Source: Chloroflexota bacterium
GTDB taxonomy: Bacteria > Chloroflexota > Anaerolineae > Aggregatilineales > Phototrophicaceae
Assembly: GCA_003242205.1 (NCBI GenBank)
Contig: QGUR01000023.1
Coordinates: 1 to 23,468, forward strand
Length of the DNA: 23,468 bases
Reading direction: 5' to 3'
The translations under genes and the position numbers were made by a program. Numbering within the stretch: the stretch's first letter is position 1; the number at the start of each line of letters is the position of its first letter. The notes beneath the pieces are model-generated. The model searched no databases, was not told where the DNA came from, and was given only the letters and a program-made list of their open reading frames with translations. Of this stretch, positions 7,553 through 14,835 are shown in pieces.

Positions 7553-9541
7553 TTATTGCTCGCGCTGCCGGATCATTTCGGCAAAGTCCTCAAGCAGGGC
7601 GGCCTGCCGCCTGACAAGTGCCTCATAGCTCTCGGCCAGAGTCATGAGCCGGTCTCCCGGAACCTCCGGGTTAAGCGCCAGATGCTCGATCAGGTCGCCG
7701 AGGCGTTCGATCAGCGTCTGCTGCCGCCGCAGTAAGTCTTCGTGGCTGCGTAGGAAGGCATCGTCTATTGGCGGCCGGGTTGGCGGACGCGGTCGATCTT
7801 CCACTTCCAACACGCAGTCGGCAGTGAGCGCGGTGTCGTCCACGCCAATCGTGACCAGATGGAAACCAGGTCTGGCGTTCGCCGGAATCGGCAGGTCAAT
7901 TACGCCGCCGCCCTGAGTATCGGCGCTGCCGGTGAATACCAGTTCCGGCCCCAGCAGGCCGTGGATGGGCGCGTTTGGCCGCAGTTTTTCGATCTCAACC
8001 GGAACGGTCTGGCCCGGCACGCCGGTTCCGCGTGGGGCGCAGTGTGGGAACGATGGATCTTCCAGCACAAATTCCAGCCCTCGTTCGCCGTTTTCATCAT
8101 TCAGGCGGTCGATGATCTGGCCTCCCTGAATGGCGAAGGTCTGGACGCGGAATGGCTGCTCCAGCGCCACGCGGATGAATTCGTTCGGCGCGGTGAAACT
8201 CAGAACGTGATGAACCGGCACGTCATCCAGCAGGACGCTGGGGCCGGGAATAGTCGCTTCTGCGTACTGCGGGTGCAGCACCAGCGTATTGAGGCTGAAG
8301 CGGATGCGATCGCTGATTTCGATGATCTCGTTGTCCCGGATGACCCACGCCTGGCCGCGCAACCGCTGGCCGGCTACCGTCATCTGTACAATCACGTCCG
8401 CACCGCCAAAGGTTGCGTCCGGGATGCCCAGCTCGGACATGATCTCGCGGGTAGCACCGGACTGTCCGTCGTCCACATCGATCAGCGTCCAGAACATCAG
8501 CGGACGCCCTTCAGCCGGTAACAGGCCGAACAACTGGTTATCGAGAATGAACGTATCTTCGACTTTATCCAGCGAGGCACGCACGGATGCCACATCGAGG
8601 TAGGCGGGTATGTTCTCGCTTTCCTGCACCCGGTCTGGCAGACGTGTTGAGGCGAAACGACCGGGATTGAAATTGCCGGCGGGGTCGGTTTCCAGTCCCG
8701 GAACGTTCAGGCCGTTCGACCGCAGCGCGTTCATCTCCGCATTGTTAATGCCGGTATTGTCAACGTCGCCATTGCCGTCATTGTCGGTAATGGACGGGTT
8801 CATCATGGCCATCGTGTTGGTACGATGATCGAGGCTGAGCGCGTGGCCCAACTCATGCCCGACGAGCACATCGAGCGAGTCGGTCGAGGTGAACTGAGAG
8901 GTCGTGCCGGGCCAGGTGCGGTTCGGGCTGGCCGGGTGTAGGTAGCGATTGTCGATCACAACGACGCGCCCGTCGAAGGGCGTGGCGCAGGTTCCCGCCG
9001 GGCTTTCCGTGCAGCCGCCCCAGCCGATGATCGTGATGTAGTCGCCATCATCATCGTGAAACAGCCCGGCGTTAACGATGGTCACGCCGATACCCGCGCG
9101 CCCCAGACCGGCCCAGGCGGTATCACAGTTATTGATGAGCGCGTTGAATTCGACGCCCGCCACGTTGACGTTCTCACCGCGCATGTCGCCCACCTGCCCG
9201 AAGGTCGTATCCGGGTCGGCGATGATCGGAAAATTCAGCGTGCCCCAGACATCGTTGATCGCCGAACGGAAGGTGATGCCGGTCGGGTTGACGTAAATGT
9301 TGTCGGTTGGCCGTTCGTGACGTCGCCACAGGATGGCATCGGTGCTGGTGTCCCCGGCCAGATTGGGGTTGGCGACCGCAGGGCTGCCCTGCACGGCGCA
9401 CCACGACAACGGGATGTGAAGCGTGTCCTGACCATTCCAGGTGTTATCTGCCTGAACGGGAGCTATCCCTCGTGATTGAAACTGGAGGGTCAGACTGAGG
9501 AGCAACAGGAACAGAATGAGCAGCGTTTTTAAAGGACGCAT
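7553..9541 (-). CDS. Secreted matrixin/metzincin-like zinc metalloprotease with C-terminal helical repeats
   Basis: This is a predicted exported protease of 662 residues. The signal peptide is the hydrophobic stretch at residues 6-20, with likely cleavage near VQA-D at about 31. The zinc site HELGHALSLDH (229-239) has the HExxHxxxxxH ligands and is followed by a Met-turn-like TMAMMNP (243-249). The usual glycine of the HExxHxxGxxH motif is serine 236. A calcium-loop-like DNDGNGDVDN lies at 253-262. A long beta-rich middle follows, and the end (about 593-662) is charged and helical with two similar units, SHEDLLRRQQTLIERLGDLI and SYEALVRRQAALLEDFAEMI. AAGGA lies about seven bases before the ATG. 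The haloperoxidase gene lies upstream on the same strand, 167 bases away. Confidence 0.85.
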   Translation of the reverse strand: MRPLKTLLILFLLLLSLTLQFQSRGIAPVQADNTWNGQDTLHIPLSWCAVQGSPAVANPNLAGDTSTDAILWRRHERPTDNIYVNPTGITFRSAINDVWGTLNFPIIADPDTTFGQVGDMRGENVNVAGVEFNALINNCDTAWAGLGRAGIGVTIVNAGLFHDDDGDYITIIGWGGCTESPAGTCATPFDGRVVVIDNRYLHPASPNRTWPGTTSQFTSTDSLDVLVGHELGHALSLDHRTNTMAMMNPSITDNDGNGDVDNTGINNAEMNALRSNGLNVPGLETDPAGNFNPGRFASTRLPDRVQESENIPAYLDVASVRASLDKVEDTFILDNQLFGLLPAEGRPLMFWTLIDVDDGQSGATREIMSELGIPDATFGGADVIVQMTVAGQRLRGQAWVIRDNEIIEISDRIRFSLNTLVLHPQYAEATIPGPSVLLDDVPVHHVLSFTAPNEFIRVALEQPFRVQTFAIQGGQIIDRLNDENGERGLEFVLEDPSFPHCAPRGTGVPGQTVPVEIEKLRPNAPIHGLLGPELVFTGSADTQGGGVIDLPIPANARPGFHLVTIGVDDTALTADCVLEVEDRPRPPTRPPIDDAFLRSHEDLLRRQQTLIERLGDLIEHLALNPEVPGDRLMTLAESYEALVRRQAALLEDFAEMIRQREQ

Positions 9542-9588
9542 GGCTTTTTCCTTAAGCGCGTGACTTTATCGTGAGTGACACGGTGATC

Positions 9589-9608
9589 CGCCGGTTAGTG
9601 ATCCGGCG
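9589..9608 (-). other. Small GC hairpin upstream of the protease gene
   Basis: CGCCGG (9589-9594) and CCGGCG (9603-9608) form a perfect 6-bp stem with an 8-base loop, in the 167-base gap between the haloperoxidase stop and the protease start. The octamer GTGATCCG appears on both sides of the left arm (GTGATCCGCC and GTGATCCGGC). This may be a weak terminator of the haloperoxidase gene or a leader structure of the protease. I see nothing else in the gap. Confidence 0.3.
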
Positions 9609-9708
9609 TCCGGCAAGCAGCGCGCTGGCGCTACCTCAGGCAGCGTGGCGGAGGGGCATCCATGATGGCCTCCTGTCTCCTGAACTGCTTAACGAAAGGG
9701 GGAGGTTT

Positions 9709-11064
9709 TCAGGCTGGAGAGCTGCTGGCGCGGAATGCCAGTGCATTGACACGCTGACCGATACAGCTTCCCTGTGTTAATCCCTGCTCGATGGCGGAAC
9801 GGAAGTGGATGCCGCCGTATAGACGTGAGTTGGCGGCTTCTTCCGCGAAGGCCGTGAAACTGGCGAAAGCGCGTGGCGGGTAGCCGCGTTTGGCGTGGGA
9901 GAGATCGACAAAGGCAAAACGCTCGCCGAACAGCGCTGTCAGCACTTCACTGGCGGCGGCTGACTGAACCGAGTGCCCCGACGGATATTCGGGAAATGAA
10001 GGTGTGGCGATCATGGGTTGCCAGTTTGCGTCGATGTGCGCCTGAATGTAGGTCACCGGGCGGAGCAGGTTGTAGATGTACTTGATGTGCCAGCAGGCGA
10101 TGAACGAATCCGCAACGGCGATTCCCATGCGAGCGTAGGCCTCGGCGGCGGTGTCGAGACGATAACCCGTCGCGCCGAGGATCTGGTTCAGCAGGGCAAT
10201 GGAATGGCCGGGCGGTGTCGGCGTCCTGCCCGGGTCGTCGGACCAGAAGTGGGCAATGGCAGTCTGTTCGGGCGTCGCCTGATTGACGCTTTCATAGACT
10301 TCCATGGCTTCAGTGTAAAAGGGCGAACCGGGAACCTCCGAATAGGGCGGCGGCGAGCCGGGCGCGCAGTCACTGCCGGCTGCGAGCACGAAAGGGCGGG
10401 TGTTTCCCCAGTACGGCAGCAGCGGCGGTACGGGCTGGCCGTTAGCGAAGGCGGTTGGCGTCCACAGGCCGGGGCCATTTGGCGGGACGTAGCCGGTATT
10501 CAGGCTGCCGGTTTCGGGCTGGTCTGCGCCGTCGGTCCGTGACCAGTCGATCACTGCCTCTGCGACCGCACGCCCATGAGCGTCCGAACGCGTGAAAACG
10601 ACCTCGCCAACGGCTGATCTGCCGAGTGCGGCAAAATGCCGGTACAGATTTTCCATTCGACTCTGGTTGGCGTCGGATGCGCGCGCGAAGAAGTGTCTGG
10701 TGACAGTGGCAAGCGCGCTGTTGGCGACGCTCGGCCAGTGGTAGTCGAGACCGGCATCGGCAGGTGGTAACGCCGTCAACTGGTTGAGCTGACCGGCAAG
10801 TGACTGGTAGCCGGGCATGCCGCCGACAACTGCCTCATAGAGCGCAACGCCGCTATAGCCAAAAGCGCGCGATGCCACCGGAGGCGAGAAGCCGTTCGTC
10901 GTTTCCGTCAGATCAAGCTGAAGCTCGAACCATGCTAGAGGAACCTCAGGGGAGTAAGCCGAGGCCGGTAACAGGTCGTTGGTTTGCGCGGCAGCGGGCA
11001 GCAGTGGCGGGGCGATAAAGAACACAACCGGCAGAAGGCATATCAGTAAACGTTTACGTACCAC
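9709..11064 (-). CDS. Vanadium-dependent haloperoxidase-like protein (PAP2 superfamily), secreted
   Basis: This is an exported protein of 451 residues with a signal peptide cleaved probably after AAA at residue 26. It matches vanadium haloperoxidases and acid phosphatases of the PAP2 fold. The vanadate/phosphate ligands are all present with the spacing of the fungal chloroperoxidase: K328 and R335 in KYIYNLLRP, S362-G363-H364 in PSGH, and R414 and H420 in SRLYGGIH. Members oxidise halides with hydrogen peroxide, while relatives hydrolyse phosphate esters; the sequence does not decide between them. The start is a GTG (bases 11062-11064) with AAGG about ten bases upstream, placed directly before the signal peptide. 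An AT-rich region upstream likely carries its promoter. Confidence 0.87.
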   Translation of the reverse strand: MVRKRLLICLLPVVFFIAPPLLPAAAQTNDLLPASAYSPEVPLAWFELQLDLTETTNGFSPPVASRAFGYSGVALYEAVVGGMPGYQSLAGQLNQLTALPPADAGLDYHWPSVANSALATVTRHFFARASDANQSRMENLYRHFAALGRSAVGEVVFTRSDAHGRAVAEAVIDWSRTDGADQPETGSLNTGYVPPNGPGLWTPTAFANGQPVPPLLPYWGNTRPFVLAAGSDCAPGSPPPYSEVPGSPFYTEAMEVYESVNQATPEQTAIAHFWSDDPGRTPTPPGHSIALLNQILGATGYRLDTAAEAYARMGIAVADSFIACWHIKYIYNLLRPVTYIQAHIDANWQPMIATPSFPEYPSGHSVQSAAASEVLTALFGERFAFVDLSHAKRGYPPRAFASFTAFAEEAANSRLYGGIHFRSAIEQGLTQGSCIGQRVNALAFRASSSPA

Positions 11065-11194
11065 TGTATTTAGCCTTGCCGAATTAATATGAATTGATTA
11101 TTTGACATGGTATAAGGAAATCTTAAAAGTGTAAATATGGGACTATTTCTCTATGCCCCAGCCATGAGATCATGCGTCAAACAACGACGCGCCG
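11065..11194 (-). promoter_or_regulatory. AT-rich region, presumed promoter of the haloperoxidase gene
   Basis: About 80 bases upstream of the GTG start (roughly 11,070-11,150) are much richer in A and T than the surroundings. On the minus strand they include TTTACA followed by TATACC about 15 bases later, and further A/T hexamers. Spacing is shorter than ideal, so the exact promoter is uncertain. No gene is supported here. Confidence 0.4.
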
Positions 11195-11226
11195 CCCGCG
11201 CTGGCTGCCGGCGACAGCCGGGCGGG
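11174..11226 (-). terminator. Hairpin pair at the end of the sugar transporter operon
   Basis: The main stem pairs CCCGC (11195-11199) with GCGGG (11222-11226) and GGCTG (11203-11207) with CAGCC (11215-11219), with a small internal loop. A second small stem, GCGTC (11174-11178) with GACGC (11186-11190), follows in the direction of minus-strand transcription. They begin 8 bases past the stop of the MalG-type permease. A T-containing stretch (GTTGTTTG) forms the loop of the second stem. Confidence 0.6.
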
Positions 11227-11233
11227 AAGGCGG

Positions 11234-12085
11234 TCAGCTTTTTACGCCGGAGAGGGCGATACCCTGAATGAAATAGCGCTGGGCGAAGAAGTAGATGACG
11301 AGCACCGGCAGCATGACGACCACCGCTGCCGCCATCACCAGCGGCCAGTTTGTCTGCCGGAAGGCCGTGGCCGACGCATTGAAATAGGCGAGGCCGAGTT
11401 CCAGCGTTCGCATTTCCGGCGTGCGGGCCACCAGCAGCGGCCAGAGCAGGTCGGTCCATGTGCCCATGAAGGCAAACACCGCCAGCGTCGCCAGCGCGGG
11501 GCCGTTCAGCGGCAGAAAGATGCGCCAGTAGATGGTGAACTCGTTTGCGCCGTCGATGCGGGCTGCGTCCTGATAGTCGCTTGGCACACCGAGAAAAGAC
11601 TGCCGCAGCAGAAAGATGCCGAACACGCTCGAAATTCCGGGGATAATCAGTCCCTGATACGTGTTGATCCACCCCAGACCGAACACGATCAGAAACAGCG
11701 GGATCAATGTGACCTGATACGGGATCATCATCGTCGCCAGATAGAGTACGAACAGCAGATCGCGCCCCATGAACTTCAACCGCGCAAAGCCGTAAGCTGC
11801 CAGCGACGTGATGACAAGCTGCCCGAGGACTGTGAAGACCGTGACAACCAGCGTGTTGATGAAGTAACGCCCGAATGGCACGCGCGTGAACAGCAGCTCG
11901 TAGCTGGCGAAGGTGATCTCGGTCGGGATGAGCTGCGGCGGGTAGGTGAAAGCGGTGCTTTGCGGTCGCAGCGACGTCGAGACCATCCACACGAACGGGA
12001 TGACCATCATGAACGTCACCAGAATGAGGATGATGTAGCCGATGATTTTGAGCGGAAGCTCGAACGGATTGTGACTGCGTACCAC
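11234..12085 (-). CDS. Carbohydrate ABC transporter permease, MalG/UgpE type
   Basis: This is an inner-membrane permease of the CUT1 sugar family, 283 residues, with about six hydrophobic segments and the EAA loop DAARIDGANEFTIYWRIFLP at 173-192. It pairs with the MalF-type permease just upstream to form the channel. The start is a GTG (12083-12085), 11 bases after the previous stop, with AGGGGA over that stop acting as ribosome-binding site. An overlapping larger frame in another phase (11151-12218) is a shadow. There is no ATPase gene in this operon, so the complex probably borrows a general MsmK/MalK-type ATPase encoded elsewhere, as is common for CUT1 systems. Confidence 0.93.
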   Translation of the reverse strand: MVRSHNPFELPLKIIGYIILILVTFMMVIPFVWMVSTSLRPQSTAFTYPPQLIPTEITFASYELLFTRVPFGRYFINTLVVTVFTVLGQLVITSLAAYGFARLKFMGRDLLFVLYLATMMIPYQVTLIPLFLIVFGLGWINTYQGLIIPGISSVFGIFLLRQSFLGVPSDYQDAARIDGANEFTIYWRIFLPLNGPALATLAVFAFMGTWTDLLWPLLVARTPEMRTLELGLAYFNASATAFRQTNWPLVMAAAVVVMLPVLVIYFFAQRYFIQGIALSGVKS

Positions 12086-12096
12086 CCGCGTTTCCC

Positions 12097-13053
12097 CTAG
12101 AACAGAACTTCTTCACCCTGACGGCGGCGATACCAGAGTTGCACCAGCGTCGCCAGAAAAATGACTCCAAACAACACCCACGCCTGTGCTGCCGCGTAGC
12201 CCATATCGAACACCTCAAAGGCGCGCTGGTAGATGTTGTATACGACCACTTCGGTCGAGCCGCGTGGGCCGCCCTGCGTGATGACGTAAACCGGAGAGAA
12301 GACCTGGAACGAGCCGATGACGCCGGTCACGGCCAGGAAAAAGGTTGTCGGCGCAAGCAGCGGCAGTGTGATCCTCAGAAATGATTGCAGGCGCGTTGCC
12401 CCGTCGATGGCCGCCGCTTCGTGCAGCTCTTGCGGAATCGCCTGCAGGCCCGCCAGCCAGATGACCATCTGGAAGCCAAGCCCTTTCCAGATCGAGATCA
12501 GCACGATGCTGGGCATGGCAGTTGCCGGGTCGCCCAACCAGTTCACAGGCGGAATGCCGAACTGCCGCAGGACGTAGTTGAGGATACCGGCGTTCGGGTC
12601 GAGCAGCGTGATCCAGATGACCGACACGGCCACCCACGACGAAATCACCGGCATGAAGAACAGCGTGCGGAAGATATAGACGCCACGTAGCTTCTGGTTC
12701 ATGACCAACGCCACGATCAGGCTGGCGATCATGCCACCCGGCACCGACAGGATGGTGTACCAGGCGGTGTTTCGCATTGCATTCCAGTAGCGGCGGTCGC
12801 CCAGCAGGAACTCGTAATTGTCAAGCCCGACGAACGGCGCGTTCTGAAAATTGGGGCCGCGCCAGTCGGTAAATGACAGGTAGAGGCTAAAGACCAAAGG
12901 AATGATGACGAAGATGATGAGGTGGATCAGGGATGGCAAAATGAACAGATAGCCAACCCGCTCGTTGCTCCGGCTCCAGAAGCGTTTCCACAAGCTTTGT
13001 TTGGCAGGAACGTAGTGATCGACGCCTGCCTGCGTGCGGTTTGCAGTTGCCAT
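12097..13053 (-). CDS. Carbohydrate ABC transporter permease, MalF/UgpA type
   Basis: This is the first membrane subunit of the CUT1 importer, 318 residues. A charged N-terminal tail of about 33 residues is followed by membrane segments starting at YLFILPSLIHLII. The EAA loop EAAAIDGATRLQSFLRITLP lies at 212-231. It lacks the long periplasmic loop of enteric MalF, as is usual for UgpA-like proteins. The ribosome-binding site is weak (GAAAGA), and a strong hairpin lies between this gene and the binding-protein gene, so its translation may be lower than that of the binding protein. The next permease starts 11 bases after its stop. Confidence 0.93.
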   Translation of the reverse strand: MATANRTQAGVDHYVPAKQSLWKRFWSRSNERVGYLFILPSLIHLIIFVIIPLVFSLYLSFTDWRGPNFQNAPFVGLDNYEFLLGDRRYWNAMRNTAWYTILSVPGGMIASLIVALVMNQKLRGVYIFRTLFFMPVISSWVAVSVIWITLLDPNAGILNYVLRQFGIPPVNWLGDPATAMPSIVLISIWKGLGFQMVIWLAGLQAIPQELHEAAAIDGATRLQSFLRITLPLLAPTTFFLAVTGVIGSFQVFSPVYVITQGGPRGSTEVVVYNIYQRAFEVFDMGYAAAQAWVLFGVIFLATLVQLWYRRRQGEEVLF

Positions 13054-13069
13054 ACACCAGTCTTTCGGA

Positions 13070-13096
13070 TCGGGCCGCCCGCACCGGGCGGCCCGA
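13070..13096 (-). other. Perfect 12-bp hairpin between binding-protein and permease genes
   Basis: TCGGGCCGCCCG (13070-13081) and CGGGCGGCCCGA (13085-13096) form a perfect stem with a 3-base loop (CAC). It sits 19 bases past the binding-protein stop and 16 bases before the permease ATG. There is no T run. By analogy with the malE-malF gap it may stabilise the binding-protein message and lower permease expression. Confidence 0.75.
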
Positions 13097-13114
13097 CGGT
13101 TTCAGGAACGGGAA

Positions 13115-14482
13115 CTAGCTGCCAGACTGCCCGGCGCGTTCCAGCTCGCGATTGATTTCTTCAACGGCCAGATCGACTTCTTCCTGAATGTCACCACCGG
13201 CCAGGATGTTTTCCATCATCAGGTCCAGACGCTGCTCGACAATGGGCCAGATGGCAAAGCGCGCGCCGTAGGGCGGGCGACCGGCGGCGACGGCCTCAAG
13301 GAATGCCTGCTCCAGCTCGGGGAACTCCGTCTCCTCGGCAATCTGCTCGGCGGCAGCCTGGTTCGCGGGGATGGCGACGCCGCTGATGCCCTTGGTCAAC
13401 TGGTAGTCCATGTCGGTCGCGGCTTCAACCAGACGGCAGGCGGCTTCCAGTTTGGCGGGATCTTCGGCTACCGCATTGTTGATGATCCAGCCCGACTCGT
13501 AAATCACGGTCGCCTCTTCCACATTGCTTGGGTTGCTGATGACAGCGACGCGCTCAGGCTCGTAGTTGGACTGGTTCCGCAGACCAACCAGTTCCCAGTG
13601 ACCGCGCGGGAACATCGCCACATCGCCTTCGAGGAAGACGGGCAGGAAACCGGCCTGTTGCGTCATCTGTTCCAGCGAAACCGGCTCGGGCGAGACATGG
13701 TGTTCGAGCACCAGATCGCGCAGGAAGGTGATCGCTTCAATGGTTTCCGGCGAGTTGAGGTAGCCATCGACCGTGCTGCCATCGGGGGCAATCACGTCGC
13801 CGCCATTCTGCCACACCCAGTAAATCCACTCAAAGACGTAATGACGGTGGCGATAGCCGTACTGGACGATGTTTTCAGGATCGAAATCCGGATCGGTCGC
13901 GTTACGGCCTTCGGCGTCCAGCGTCAGCCGTTGGGAGATATCGAGGAAGTCTTCCCATGTCCAGTCCGGGGTCGGCACTTCAACACCCGCGTTTTCGAAC
14001 GAAAGCGGGTTGTAGTAGATGACCATCGGCGTGAAGTCGTTCGGCAGGCCATAGATGGGGCCATCCTCGCCTTCGGGCATGTGGATATTCAGCACCGACG
14101 GGTAGAATCGGTCCAGGCTCAGCTCTGGCACGACATCCAGACACTGACGCATATCGAGGACGTTGCCCGTGTCGATCAGCCGCGCGAGTGTGGAACCATC
14201 CTGCTGCCAGACATCCGGTGCGGTGCCGGCGGCCAGGTCGGTCAACAACTGGGTATCAAATTCCGGCGGCGTTTCCAGCGCTTCGACGGTGACGTTCGGA
14301 TTGTTTTCCTGGAATGTGGCCAGGAAATCCTGATACGCCTGATCCAGCGGCGTGCCGATTTCTTCGGGCGGCACGACAAAACCCACGACGCGGAGCGTAA
14401 CCGGCTGGTCCTGGCCAAGAACAGTCATGGGGACGAGCGTAATGGCCAGCATTAGCAAAAGAATCTTCCAGTGCCTGAACAT
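13115..14482 (-). CDS. Extracellular sugar-binding protein of the CUT1 transporter
   Basis: This is the secreted solute-binding protein (family 1) for the two permeases that follow, 455 residues. I start it at the ATG ending at base 14482, since AAAGGAG lies eight bases upstream and the following 23 residues (MFRHWK then a hydrophobic core, cleavage near VLG-Q) form a signal peptide. An ATG further upstream at 14632 would add 50 residues unlike a signal peptide. The family motif AAGTAPDV is at 84-91. There is no lipobox cysteine, so anchoring is not obvious. The sugar is not predictable; the nearby GH65, GH2 and glycosidase-like genes suggest an oligosaccharide. Confidence 0.92.
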   Translation of the reverse strand: MFRHWKILLLMLAITLVPMTVLGQDQPVTLRVVGFVVPPEEIGTPLDQAYQDFLATFQENNPNVTVEALETPPEFDTQLLTDLAAGTAPDVWQQDGSTLARLIDTGNVLDMRQCLDVVPELSLDRFYPSVLNIHMPEGEDGPIYGLPNDFTPMVIYYNPLSFENAGVEVPTPDWTWEDFLDISQRLTLDAEGRNATDPDFDPENIVQYGYRHRHYVFEWIYWVWQNGGDVIAPDGSTVDGYLNSPETIEAITFLRDLVLEHHVSPEPVSLEQMTQQAGFLPVFLEGDVAMFPRGHWELVGLRNQSNYEPERVAVISNPSNVEEATVIYESGWIINNAVAEDPAKLEAACRLVEAATDMDYQLTKGISGVAIPANQAAAEQIAEETEFPELEQAFLEAVAAGRPPYGARFAIWPIVEQRLDLMMENILAGGDIQEEVDLAVEEINRELERAGQSGS

Positions 14483-14510
14483 ACTCTGTACTCCTTTTGC
14501 AAAAGCCGAT

Positions 14511-14538
14511 GCAATAGCCCGAGGTTGTCCAGTGTCAA
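14511..14538 (-). promoter_or_regulatory. Candidate promoter close to the binding-protein gene
   Basis: On the minus strand, a perfect TTGACA (-35; 14533-14538) is followed after 16 bases by TATTGC (-10; 14511-14516). Transcription would start about 20 bases before the ATG at 14482, leaving room for the strong AAAGGAG site. Confidence 0.5.
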
Positions 14539-14591
14539 AGGCTGGACATGCTGGCATCTGGACTGAACCTTTGGGCGTGAAACACGCTTGA

Positions 14592-14620
14592 AGCATAACC
14601 AATTCTCGGCCAAAGACCAA
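14592..14620 (-). promoter_or_regulatory. Second candidate promoter overlapping a palindrome
   Basis: On the minus strand, TTGGTC (14615-14620) and TATGCT (14592-14597) are separated by 17 bases. The -35 is weak. It lies within the palindrome at 14615-14630, so a bound regulator would block it. The leader would be about 100 bases long. Confidence 0.35.
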
Positions 14621-14630
14621 AGATTTGGTC
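14615..14630. promoter_or_regulatory. 16-bp palindrome, likely operator
   Basis: GACCAAA and TTTGGTC form perfect 7-base arms around a 2-base centre (GA). Size and symmetry fit a dimeric repressor such as a LacI, GntR or ROK protein. It lies 133-148 bases before the binding-protein start. The GntR-LacI gene at 19380-20513 is the nearest candidate partner, but the same sequence is not seen upstream of that gene. Confidence 0.55.
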
Positions 14631-14724
14631 ATTAGAGCAGGACGATGACGTTAAGTTGAATATAAAGATAAATGAGGTTCTGCTAGGGTTTTAAAGAGTA
14701 TGGAAGGGTAAAGAATCTCTGAGA

Positions 14725-14743
14725 GATGTCATCTCCTGACATC
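14725..14743. promoter_or_regulatory. Inverted repeat GATGTCA-N5-TGACATC
   Basis: Perfect 7-base arms (14725-14731 and 14737-14743) are separated by TCTCC. It is about 95 bases upstream of the palindrome at 14615 and could be a second operator, an activator site or a small hairpin in the DUF624 message. It differs in sequence from the other palindrome. Confidence 0.4.
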
Positions 14744-14835
14744 ATATAGTCTGTCATTTGCCCTTTTATGCTGCAGGCGGGGATAGCTGCAATTGCCCTG
14801 TCTGTTGGGCGAGAAAGGTTCTGAACATATGTTTT

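Larger units (their letters stand above)
14483..14835 (-). other. 353-base control region of the sugar transporter operon
   Basis: This non-coding gap lies between the DUF624 stop and the binding-protein start, both on the minus strand. It holds two candidate promoters, a 16-bp palindrome and a second inverted repeat, listed separately. The part at 14,640-14,720 is AT-rich. The small hairpin GCCC/GGGC near 14,795-14,815 is too weak to call as a terminator for the DUF624 gene. Confidence 0.6.

Noticed and set aside
11151..12218. 355-codon minus-strand frame overlapping the MalG-type permease
   Set aside because: It is another phase of the same strand. The 11234-12085 frame has the EAA loop and membrane segments, and this one does not.
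13034..14455. 473-codon plus-strand frame over the sugar-binding-protein gene
   Set aside because: Antisense of a gene with a strong ribosome-binding site, signal peptide and family motif.
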